Assembly: GCA_964643965.1 (NCBI GenBank)
Contig: CAZXVH010000044.1
Coordinates: 1-35,452, forward strand
Length of the DNA: 35,452 bases
Source of the DNA: GCA-2746795 sp964643965
GTDB taxonomy: Bacteria > Chloroflexota > Anaerolineae > Promineifilales > Promineifilaceae
Direction of reading: 5' to 3'
In this document: positions 25,973-34,249 of the stretch, piece by piece
How positions within the stretch are numbered: the stretch's first letter is position 1
How the letters are laid out: the number at the start of each line of letters is the position of its first letter
Program-made: the position numbers and the translations under genes
Notes under the pieces: model-generated
Seen by the model: the letters and a program-made list of their open reading frames with translations, nothing else
Told to the model about the DNA's origin: nothing
The model's database searches: none

Positions 25973-28900
25973 TCACTCTATCTCCAATCCGTCGCCATTC
26001 TGCTTCATCTCTACAGGGGGAGTGCTTGCTCTCTTTACCCTGTCTCCCATCGTAGGCGTCAGATAGACGTAGGTTTCCAGGCCAAGCGTCCGGCCGATTT
26101 CACGAGCGGCCGTTTGCAGCACCGATTCAGCGTCAATGGAGGTATTGATAGTGGTGGAAATACTGCGCAGGATTTGTTCCCGTTCCGCTGTCTGGCGCGT
26201 TTCGGCCAGCAAACGGGCGTTTTCCAGGGCAACCGCCACATGGCTGGCAATGCTGGATAACAGGGAGAGATCGCTTTCTTTATAGGCGTTGAGCTGATAG
26301 CTTTGCACGGATAAGACGCCAGAGGTATTTTGCCCGGTAAATAAGGGGATGTAGAGTAGGGAAGCAGATACACGCTCCAGGTCGCCTAACCTTGTTTCTT
26401 TTTTAGCTTTAGTCTCATAAAGTTCATCAATTTCTGACTGGGTGCGCTGGGTAAGCATCGCTTCCCCAGTTTGTAGAACCTGGTACACGATGCTGTGGGT
26501 GGGCAGCGGTTCTGGCGCTGAACGGAAAACCTGCCCATCATCGAAAATATAGGGGTATTCCAGCAAGTTTGTTTGCCAATCATAAAGAGCAATGAAGAAG
26601 GCGTCTACCGGGATGATGCGCTGAATTTGTGCCTGGACGGTATTTATTAAAATGGTGCGATCTGTCTGTTGGGACACAGCCTGAGCCACATCATTGATAA
26701 CGGCCAATTCTTCAGCCCGGGCTTGGGTTTGCTCAAATAAGCGTACTTTTTGGATGGCCGTTGCCGCTTGTAGAATTAAGGTCTCTGCTAACTTTATTTG
26801 GTTGTCTGTTATAGCTTTCTGCTTATCCAAAATATCTATACCAACGGTGCCAATAACCACATTGTCGATAATGATGGGCAAGACTGCCATCGATTGAATT
26901 TGCTGCTCGGCGAGCATGTCGCGTATATTGGCGGTAACAGGCGATGTCTGACAATTTTCAACAACGATGGGCTGACGGATGTTGATGACATCCTGGGTTA
27001 ATCTGTTTCCCGCTAACGGGATTTCTAGCCCCAGCACACTTTTGTTGATTGTGGTCTTATATTTTTCAGCGATGATCGTGATTTTGGTGCGCTCGTTGTC
27101 TAATAGGGCGATGCGCGCCTGGTCCACGTTGGTGGCTGCCACTAATTCGTCTACGATAATTTGCATACTTTCTTGCAATCCGGTTGCATTTGAGACGCTG
27201 ATGACAACCTGGTTGATGCTGGCTAATTCATGGCTGAGCTGTTGGGATTGAGCCAGGGCTTTTTCGGTTTGTTCGGCCAGGCGCAGGTTTTCCATATGGG
27301 CTACGAGCTGGGTGGCAACGGCCGTTACCAGTTCACCGGCAAATTGTTCATCTATCTCTTCTGGTCTGGTCAGGGCCAGCTCCCCTATCGCTTCGCCATG
27401 TAAAGACAAATCCTGGCGGATCATAGGGGCCGCGGCGTCGTGGGAGGGGGAAACGGCCGTTGCTGGTTGAATTGAATTTTGATCATACACAAAGCCATCG
27501 GCCAAAGTGGGTGATTGCTCATAATCCAGCCAGGATTCATGCATCATGCGGCGCAGCGTTCGTTCCGCCTCCTCCCGATAATAAGACGCCTGGTCCAACG
27601 AGCGCAGCATTTCAACCTGCTGCCCCACCTGCGTCGCCACCGACGCCATCAAATCCAACTCATCGGCCGTCCAGTTCCGCGCTTCATCTGTCTCCATCTG
27701 AATTGTGCCAATGGGTTCCCCGATGACATCAATAGACACCTGCGCCACCTTTTGCGACTCCAATTCTCGGGGCAAAGGAGAAGTTAAAGGCGTCAGCCCG
27801 GCTTCACTGAACGTATAACCAAGAAACTGCTGACGTTCCACCGGTTCAAAATAATCAGACCAACCTTCTCGGGTAACACGGCGAGTATAAGATTCAATAA
27901 CAGCCTGGCTCTCGGCCGCCTCTGAAATCAGCTTCGCGTTTTCAATAGCCACCGTCAACTGACCTGCTAATGCTTCAAACGCCGGTAGATTTTCAGGCGA
28001 CAAACCGTTGAGCGTCTCGCTTTGCAAATCAAGCACCCCCATCACCCGCGACCCAATGGTAAGAGGCGCCGCCATTTCAGAACGAGTGCGGGGCAGCAGG
28101 GCGTTGGGTTTAAAGAGGGGGTGGGCGGCCGTATCCGGCACAACCACAACCCGCTTTTCTGCCGCGGCTAAACCATTAATAGAACTGGAACCCAGCGGCA
28201 ATTGATGCGTTTGGCGGACTAACTCCTGCCCGGTATTGCCCGTGCCCACCTGCAAAACCAGCATATTCGTCTCAGCATTCAGCAAATAAATTTGCACATA
28301 ATACAAATTAAATCGGGAGCGAATGGTTTCTACGGACGCTTGCAGTAATTCCCGTAAATCCGTAATCTGCGAAAATCCCCGGCTGATTTCTGTGGCTAAC
28401 TGCAAGGCTTGCGCTCGTCCTTCCAAAAGCTCACGAGTTTGTTCTAATTGTCGATTCGTGAAATTAAGTTCTAACTGCCGGTCGGCTTCCAATTGATCGC
28501 GGAAACGGTTTAAGATGATAAGTAAAACAGAAATAACAAATATGAGAGAAAAAGCGATTGTTACGTCCCCTATTTCTATTTCAGGGAGGAGGAAGGACGT
28601 CACTAAAATCAACGCCAGTGTGATAGTAGACACAACAAGCATTATTCTCCAGGAGAAAAATGCGCTGCCCAAGATTAAAGCGGGAATGAGCCACATAAAT
28701 ACAATGAATATAGATGTTTCTGTATACTCCCCGAGCAAAATCACGGTCATAAAAATTGTCAGGATGGTGCTAACAATGGCCAGGCCAGCTCCCCATGTAT
28801 ACTTTTTAGTGCGGCTTAAGCCATAAGAAACAAGAAGGAGGAGAATTAAAGTAGTAAAGACAAGAAATGAGTGTGATTCTTTGAGGTAACTGCCACTCAT

Positions 28901-29092
28901 TAAGCCAACAAATTCGCGGATGCACGCCAATAAAGTAAAGATAAGAAGAAGTGCGGATAATGTACGTGCTTGCCGTCTCTCCGCACGATCTACAATAAAA
29001 TCGGCTGGTTCAGTCAATAAATCCCACAGGCGTTGTCCGAAACCCTGTTTATTTTGCTCTTGTTCAGCTGGCATATTTTCAAGTGTAGCCAT
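25973..29092 (-). CDS. Polytopic outputless sensor protein: 6TM-coiled coil-GAF-two REGW modules-GAF-GAF
   Basis: 1039 residues. Six spans (about 45-64, 76-93, 99-120, 127-146, 149-170, 177-195) are followed by a coiled coil, GAF 232-390 (loop KPNALLPRTRSEMAAP), two REGW modules in tandem (402-500 with VTREGWSDYF, and 513-608 with MMHESWLDYE), GAF 620-785, GAF 795-965 and the tail TAAREIGRTLGLETYVYL. It is the only protein here with two REGW modules and the only large membrane member beyond the dCACHE receptors that lacks PAS. The layout of the membrane part resembles the 19507-23004 protein. A GGAG lies 9-10 bases before the ATG. No output domain is visible. Confidence 0.93.
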   Translation of the reverse strand: MATLENMPAEQEQNKQGFGQRLWDLLTEPADFIVDRAERRQARTLSALLLIFTLLACIREFVGLMSGSYLKESHSFLVFTTLILLLLVSYGLSRTKKYTWGAGLAIVSTILTIFMTVILLGEYTETSIFIVFMWLIPALILGSAFFSWRIMLVVSTITLALILVTSFLLPEIEIGDVTIAFSLIFVISVLLIILNRFRDQLEADRQLELNFTNRQLEQTRELLEGRAQALQLATEISRGFSQITDLRELLQASVETIRSRFNLYYVQIYLLNAETNMLVLQVGTGNTGQELVRQTHQLPLGSSSINGLAAAEKRVVVVPDTAAHPLFKPNALLPRTRSEMAAPLTIGSRVMGVLDLQSETLNGLSPENLPAFEALAGQLTVAIENAKLISEAAESQAVIESYTRRVTREGWSDYFEPVERQQFLGYTFSEAGLTPLTSPLPRELESQKVAQVSIDVIGEPIGTIQMETDEARNWTADELDLMASVATQVGQQVEMLRSLDQASYYREEAERTLRRMMHESWLDYEQSPTLADGFVYDQNSIQPATAVSPSHDAAAPMIRQDLSLHGEAIGELALTRPEEIDEQFAGELVTAVATQLVAHMENLRLAEQTEKALAQSQQLSHELASINQVVISVSNATGLQESMQIIVDELVAATNVDQARIALLDNERTKITIIAEKYKTTINKSVLGLEIPLAGNRLTQDVINIRQPIVVENCQTSPVTANIRDMLAEQQIQSMAVLPIIIDNVVIGTVGIDILDKQKAITDNQIKLAETLILQAATAIQKVRLFEQTQARAEELAVINDVAQAVSQQTDRTILINTVQAQIQRIIPVDAFFIALYDWQTNLLEYPYIFDDGQVFRSAPEPLPTHSIVYQVLQTGEAMLTQRTQSEIDELYETKAKKETRLGDLERVSASLLYIPLFTGQNTSGVLSVQSYQLNAYKESDLSLLSSIASHVAVALENARLLAETRQTAEREQILRSISTTINTSIDAESVLQTAAREIGRTLGLETYVYLTPTMGDRVKRASTPPVEMKQNGDGLEIE

Positions 29093-29109
29093 ACTCGTTT
29101 CTCCAGAGA

Positions 29110-31242
29110 TTATGCTATCGAAGCGGCGTGACGGCCGTTTTCATCGTGTGGTCTATTTTCATCGCCTTGATTGGCGTTAGCGAGTTCCGCCTTACCCAAT
29201 TGCACAGTAGCTCGTTGGCTGTTAAGCGCCTTGCCCAACTCTTGGGCTGCAATTTGCAAGACGCTTTCGATATCTGCGGCGGTTTGTAATTTTTGGTTGA
29301 TGGTGTTGGCCACGGCTTCCCGTCTGGCCAGTGTTTGGGCGCTTTCATACAAACGGGCATTGCGCAAGGCAATCCCCACCTGATTTGCCACCGATTCCAG
29401 CAGCTGAGCGTCTATTTCTGTTAAACTGCCGGCTACATTTTGCTGCACGTCCAGCACCCCCAACACCTGGTTGCCCATCAGTATGGGCACGGCGATTTCA
29501 GCTTTTGTGTCTGGCAGGAGCGGATTTGGCAGCCAGCCTTTTTCTTCGACGACATTGGCTACCAGAACTGTCCTTCTGGTGTCTGCGGCGCGACCCACAA
29601 GCCCTTTGCCTGGCGCAATTTTATGCTGGCCGATCAATAATGCCTGGCCTGCCTCTCCTGTGCCGCCAGCAATGAGCAACTCTTTTGTTATGTCATCAAT
29701 CACATAGATATGGACATGATAATAATCAAATGCTGCCTGGACCTGTGTTACCACTTCCGCTACTAATTGTTGTTGATCTAAAATGGTGGAGACGCTGCGG
29801 CTGACTTCCATGCTGGCTTCAAGCGCCCGTGTGCGCTCTGCCACACGTTGCTCTAGCGAACCCACTAAATCTTGAATTTGATGCGTCATATCATCAAAGG
29901 CAATGGCTAATGTGCCGGCTTCACCGCCCAGGTTAGTATTAATTTCTATATCATAATGACCCGCAGAAACTTCTTCGGCGGCTTTTGTGAGCTGCTGCAA
30001 GGGCCTGGTGATAATCAGGCCAATGACGTAAGCAAATATAAGCGCGGCTATCAGGACAACCACAAAAAGCAGAATGATAATTTGTAAGGTTGTATTCTCT
30101 TCTGCTATCACATTATCTTGCACGGTTAAGTAGAGTTGGGTCATTTCAGCCACGGGCACAACCAGGCCCAGGCTGTAACCGGCCGCTTCAATGGGAGCAT
30201 AGGCAAAATAATAGTCTGCGCCTTCTCGCGTGAATGTACCCAACCCAGTTTCGCCAGAAATCATCTGGTCGGCAAAGGCGCTAATATCGGCGTCGGCGTC
30301 GAAGATGGTGATTTGGGGGATGTCATCTTCGGGCAGCGCTTCTGACCCAAAGCCGAAATTTTCTAGCGCCGCTTCTGGCAGCACCAGAAAACGGCCGTTG
30401 GGATCAATGAGGAAGGCAAAACCTGTTTCCCCCAATTTAAGGTTGTTGACCAGTTCGGCGACGGTATTGATATTGACATCAGCAGCCACAACCCCTTTGA
30501 AATCGCCAGCTTCATTGTAAATGGGCAGGCTGTACGTTTCTACCAGGCTGCTATCGGTGGCGTCGTAATAGGGTGCGGTCCAAAAAGGGTCTCTATCCGG
30601 GTTGATCTCTGGCACAACCGCTTTGTAGTAAGGGCGCTGCCGGGCGTCAAAATCGCCCACTATATTTGCCAGGTCAATATTGGGGTAATAATGGGTGACG
30701 CCGGCATCGTTGATAAAGTAGAGGGCTTTCAGGTCAGGGTTGGCGCCGATGATTTGCGGGACAATTAAATTTAGCAGGATAGTGGTGTTGATTTCGGCGG
30801 CCGTTTCTGCTGTGAGTTCAAAAAAGGAGGGAGCCAGGATGGAGCCAGGATCAGCCGTGGTGTTTCCCCATTGATTTTCAGCTAAACGGGTTAGTTCTTC
30901 TTCTGCCTGCCAATAATCATTGGTTTGCAACTGGGAATTATATAAAACGGTGGTGTAACTGCTCACAATTTCTACATCGTTGATTACATCATCAAAGAAT
31001 GCATTGGCGTTTTCTGATGAATGGGAGACGGTTTCAGTTAGCAAGCTTTCTGCTTGCTGCCGTACTTCCCGGTTGACGAGGGTGGTAATGAAATCGGTCA
31101 GTTCGCGTTGGCGCTGGAAAGTGAAGTAAGTTAAGACGAGGAGAGAGAGGCCGACGATCACCATGACGCCAATGACCAGACGGGCGCGTAAGCTGAGAGA
31201 ATTTAGACGCCTTTGCGATTTGCTTTCTGTGGAATTGCTCAT
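29110..31242 (-). CDS. Transmembrane dCACHE-HAMP-GAF receptor without output domain
   Basis: 710 residues. TM1 (about 19-43) and TM2 (386-411) flank a large extracytoplasmic double-CACHE domain (45-380) with DARQRPYYKAV near 199-209, a second-strand GVVAADVNI near 251-259, and a membrane-distal/proximal pair ending YYFAYAPIEAAGYSLGLVVP. HAMP 408-462 leads by a coiled coil (EQRVAERTRALE) to one GAF (470-635, loop LPNPLLPDTKAEIAVP) and the shared tail (AAQELGKALNSQRATVQL). The layout is that of a chemoreceptor or kinase, but there is neither an MCP signalling hairpin nor a kinase core. dCACHE domains usually bind small ligands such as amino acids or organic acids. R203, Y206 and D255 lie where amino-acid-binding dCACHEs have conserved residues, but the usual Trp is Tyr here. 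Confidence 0.94.
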   Translation of the reverse strand: MSNSTESKSQRRLNSLSLRARLVIGVMVIVGLSLLVLTYFTFQRQRELTDFITTLVNREVRQQAESLLTETVSHSSENANAFFDDVINDVEIVSSYTTVLYNSQLQTNDYWQAEEELTRLAENQWGNTTADPGSILAPSFFELTAETAAEINTTILLNLIVPQIIGANPDLKALYFINDAGVTHYYPNIDLANIVGDFDARQRPYYKAVVPEINPDRDPFWTAPYYDATDSSLVETYSLPIYNEAGDFKGVVAADVNINTVAELVNNLKLGETGFAFLIDPNGRFLVLPEAALENFGFGSEALPEDDIPQITIFDADADISAFADQMISGETGLGTFTREGADYYFAYAPIEAAGYSLGLVVPVAEMTQLYLTVQDNVIAEENTTLQIIILLFVVVLIAALIFAYVIGLIITRPLQQLTKAAEEVSAGHYDIEINTNLGGEAGTLAIAFDDMTHQIQDLVGSLEQRVAERTRALEASMEVSRSVSTILDQQQLVAEVVTQVQAAFDYYHVHIYVIDDITKELLIAGGTGEAGQALLIGQHKIAPGKGLVGRAADTRRTVLVANVVEEKGWLPNPLLPDTKAEIAVPILMGNQVLGVLDVQQNVAGSLTEIDAQLLESVANQVGIALRNARLYESAQTLARREAVANTINQKLQTAADIESVLQIAAQELGKALNSQRATVQLGKAELANANQGDENRPHDENGRHAASIA

Positions 31243-31278
31243 AACACATTTCTCCGGCCGTTGTCTTGGGCTGCGCTG

Positions 31279-33837
31279 TTAGTTGTTTTCGGGATGGTTA
31301 TCACCATTGGTAGGTTGGGCATTCATTTGTGAGTCTGGATGGCCTAAACGGATGATTGTTTGGGGTGTACCGAGCGCCTGCCCCAACTCACGGATGGCTA
31401 CTTTCATGGCCGTTTCTATGTCGGTGGTGGTGAGGATTTTTTGGTTGATGCTGCGTAATAAAGTTTCTTGACGGGCGCGTTCTTGGGTTTCTTGGTAAAG
31501 ATGGGCGTTGCGCAGGGCGACGGCAACCTGGTTGGCAATGGATTGAAGCAGATCGGAATCTTCTACCTGGAGGCCATTGACAGTATCATCTTGTACGTCC
31601 AGAACGCCGACGACATGCTCTCCGATAGCGATGGGCACGGCCGTTTCTGATTTTGTGTCGGGTAGCAACGGGTTGGGCAGCCAGTTTTCGTCTTGAGACA
31701 CATCTGAGACGAGGATAACCTGGTTGCGTTCGGCAGCACGGCCCACCAGACCCTCGCCTACCAACAGATGATGGCCGTCGACCAACATCTGGCGGCCGGC
31801 TTCCCCTGTGCCGCTGGCCATGACCAATGTTTTGCCGTCGTCTGCCAGCAGGTAGATTTGAGCCTGGTAGTAGTTAAAGGCGTCACGTACTTGATTGACA
31901 ACGGCCGTTATCAATTCATCTTCATCCAAAATAGTAGAGATCTGTCGCCCCACTTCGGCGCTGGTGGCCAATGCCTGCGTTCTGTCAGCCACCCGTTGTT
32001 CCAACGTATTGATCGAATCCCGCAGTTGAGCCGTCATGCCATTAAAAGCAATTGCCAGCGTCCCAATTTCATCCCGAGACTCAATATTCGCCTGAACAGT
32101 CAGATCACCCTCTGAAACCTGTTTTGCTACCTCTGTCAACTCCGCAATAGGCCGCGTGATAAGATTGCCCACATAAAAAGCCACCGAGCCAGCAATGATA
32201 ACCACAAACATACCGAGAATGGTGTTCAGCCTTTGTTGGTTGACCACCGGCTGCAAACTTTCACTTGATTCTTGAAACGCCGTCACTGTCCAATCCAAAA
32301 GCTGCACCGAAGGAGAGTTCGCCAATGTATTCATCGCAGAAGCCGCCACAAAGCTTTCTACACCGTGATGTTCAGCCACAATGTAAGCTGCCGTCGGGTC
32401 CATCGCCAGAGAATTGATTTCTGATACCAAATCCGTCGGATGATACATGATTTCCCCCAGTTCATTGACGGTGATAGAGACCATGATAGGCGTCTCATCA
32501 TCTGATGCGCCATGTTCTTCATGCCCCTGTTCTGCGATCATCTCATCTGTTAGGCTCTCTGCTGTGGCGGGGAAATATATCTCTACGTGGCCCGTCTCTC
32601 CAAATTGCCCGGCAGCCAGGATAGAGGCAAGCGCATCCAGGCGCACCGTCGCCCGAATCACGCCGGAAATCTCGCCCCCCCCAGATTCACGGCTGGTATG
32701 GATGGGCGTGGCGACGTATATATACCAATCAGATCGTTCTGAATCATATAGGGGATTGCTTAAGTATACTGAGCCAAAACCACCCGCATAAGTTTCTGAG
32801 AACCAGCTTTCTTCTCCTTCATAAAAATCATCAGGACGGTTTGTAGAAGCCACTAAGCCGCCATATTTGTCTATCACCAATAGTTCAAACGCTTCCGGGA
32901 AAGTGATTTGATATTTTTTTAATTCAGCGGCGATTTCATTTTGCAGCACAGCTTGCACCGCTGGATCATCATCGGGGAGAGCCTGCCATTCCTCGTCTCG
33001 CTGCCGCAAACCCTCTATTATTTCTGGTTTGGCGCCAGTATAAGCCTGGTTATTGGCCACCACTGCCTCTTGAATCATCCTGTTGATGGAAAGCGCCTCT
33101 AAACCGGTGATGGAACGAGCCAAATTTTCGCCCAATGCCAGAGCCTGCGTCTTTGCTGTGGAGGCCAAATTGGCGCCCACTTCTTCCGTAATGGCAGCCG
33201 TGGTTAGATAAGACACGCCAAAGGCGACGGCGGCGACGCTCAGAAAGGCGACGGCCAGGGTAGCGCCAATGAGCTTGCCTCTGAGTGAAAAAGAAGGGAA
33301 TTGACGTATAACGGTGATGATCAAAATCAAAATCGTGACGCCGCCAGTGAGGGTGATAATGGCGGCCGTTTGGGGTGGGGGTGTGCTCCTGGGCGCTGGC
33401 CAAAATTGATCCAGGATAACGAGGCTGACGGTCGTGGCCACGATGAGACCGATGGCCCAGCCTATCTTTTCTGCGGGGATGGTTTGAATGGCTATGCCGA
33501 CACACAAGATAGCTATGATGATGGTTAAATTGGTAGCAATATCTTCAAACAGGATGACGTAAATAAGCGCCATAGTAAATAACGAGGCAATCAAGATGAT
33601 AGAGGCTGCTAACAGCTGATGTCGTCGCACCAATATCATGGCCAGAATGCCGCCTACTGCGCCAACGGCCGCTACCCACACATGGTAGCTTTCACCAGAC
33701 CACAACTGCATCAAACCAGTCCCTATTATCACGATTGTCATGACAATCGTAGTTATCAGCCCGATTTGAAACGTATTTTGTGCACGCCGTTCCAAATCAT
33801 CATTTTGTTTCACATTAGGAGATGTCACCATATCCAC
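31279..33837 (-). CDS. 7TM-dCACHE-TM-HAMP-GAF receptor without output domain; first gene of the sensory operon
   Basis: 852 residues. Six spans (about 23-178) precede a seventh (187-210), an extracytoplasmic dCACHE-type domain (210-535, with LLVIDKYGGLVASTNRPDD, ESWFSETYAGGFGSVYLS and WYIYVATPIHTSRE), TM8 (538-560), HAMP 560-615, GAF 620-782 (loop LPNPLLPDTKSETAVP) and the tail AIRELGQALGTPQTIIRL. A GTG at 33837 opens the frame, but an ATG two codons later (33831) has better spacing (about 10 bases) from AGAGGG and may be the true start. A histidine- and acid-rich insert (GHEEHGASDDE, about 438-448) sits in the external domain. It lacks a kinase or MCP output. As the first gene after a promoter region, it should be the best-expressed member. 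Confidence 0.93.
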   Translation of the reverse strand: MDMVTSPNVKQNDDLERRAQNTFQIGLITTIVMTIVIIGTGLMQLWSGESYHVWVAAVGAVGGILAMILVRRHQLLAASIILIASLFTMALIYVILFEDIATNLTIIIAILCVGIAIQTIPAEKIGWAIGLIVATTVSLVILDQFWPAPRSTPPPQTAAIITLTGGVTILILIITVIRQFPSFSLRGKLIGATLAVAFLSVAAVAFGVSYLTTAAITEEVGANLASTAKTQALALGENLARSITGLEALSINRMIQEAVVANNQAYTGAKPEIIEGLRQRDEEWQALPDDDPAVQAVLQNEIAAELKKYQITFPEAFELLVIDKYGGLVASTNRPDDFYEGEESWFSETYAGGFGSVYLSNPLYDSERSDWYIYVATPIHTSRESGGGEISGVIRATVRLDALASILAAGQFGETGHVEIYFPATAESLTDEMIAEQGHEEHGASDDETPIMVSITVNELGEIMYHPTDLVSEINSLAMDPTAAYIVAEHHGVESFVAASAMNTLANSPSVQLLDWTVTAFQESSESLQPVVNQQRLNTILGMFVVIIAGSVAFYVGNLITRPIAELTEVAKQVSEGDLTVQANIESRDEIGTLAIAFNGMTAQLRDSINTLEQRVADRTQALATSAEVGRQISTILDEDELITAVVNQVRDAFNYYQAQIYLLADDGKTLVMASGTGEAGRQMLVDGHHLLVGEGLVGRAAERNQVILVSDVSQDENWLPNPLLPDTKSETAVPIAIGEHVVGVLDVQDDTVNGLQVEDSDLLQSIANQVAVALRNAHLYQETQERARQETLLRSINQKILTTTDIETAMKVAIRELGQALGTPQTIIRLGHPDSQMNAQPTNGDNHPENN

Positions 33838-33923
33838 ACTTCCCTCTTGGCGTGTAACCTTGCTTCAAAATATGAGATTAACCAGTACGGCATATGAAAA
33901 ATTGATGGTGATACAGTGAGTAG

Positions 33924-33952
33924 ATTGTAGAGTTTAAAAATTTGCATTTTAA
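33924..33952 (-). promoter_or_regulatory. Candidate sigma-70 promoter of the sensory operon
   Basis: On the minus strand, TTAAAA (33947-33952) and TACAAT (33924-33929) are spaced by 17 bases, matching four and five of six consensus bases, in an AT-rich stretch. Transcription would begin near 33917, giving a leader of about 80 bases before the first gene. It is a pattern match only. Confidence 0.35.
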
Positions 33953-34173
33953 TTTTAGCTGGTAACAGCGCTCTGTAGTATGGTACTTTTGGTAGGGAAA
34001 TTTCGGTTTTAGTCAGGAAACAGGTCGTAAACGAACGAAAAGGACATCTTAAAGAAATCCCCTCACCTTGCCTGCCCATCATAACATAGCGCAAAAATCA
34101 GGACGTGAATAAAGCGTGACACTGTCCTGGAAAATAGTGGGAAAATAGTACCCCAGGCTGCGCTCAGAAAATG

Positions 34174-34220
34174 AACTTCTCAAAGAAGTTTAGCTTCTCA
34201 AAGAAGTTTAACTTCTACAG
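34174..34220. repeat. 18-bp tandem repeat with internal dyad symmetry
   Basis: AACTTCTCAAAGAAGTTT (34174-34191) is followed by AGCTTCTCAAAGAAGTTT (34192-34209) and a half copy (AACTTCTACAG). Each unit is a near-perfect palindrome (AACTTCT-CAA-AGAAGTT), so each can fold into a 7-bp hairpin or bind a dimeric regulator. It lies about 30 bases upstream of the candidate ssrA -35 box. Confidence 0.8.
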
Positions 34221-34249
34221 GCGCTTCCAGATAACACATACAATTCTAA

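Noticed and set aside
1495..33837. Phytochrome-type photoreceptors among the GAF domains
   Set aside because: No PHY domain and no conserved bilin-binding Cys context were found; the PLLPxTRSE loop is a different feature.
10950..33837. Methyl-accepting chemotaxis proteins
   Set aside because: Several proteins have the TM-sensor-TM-HAMP layout, but none has the conserved MCP hairpin; GAF domains follow instead.
33825..34094. 89-residue minus-strand frame upstream of the first receptor gene
   Set aside because: It overlaps the start of the receptor gene and the candidate operon promoter, has no ribosome site or family pattern, and its composition is not protein-like.
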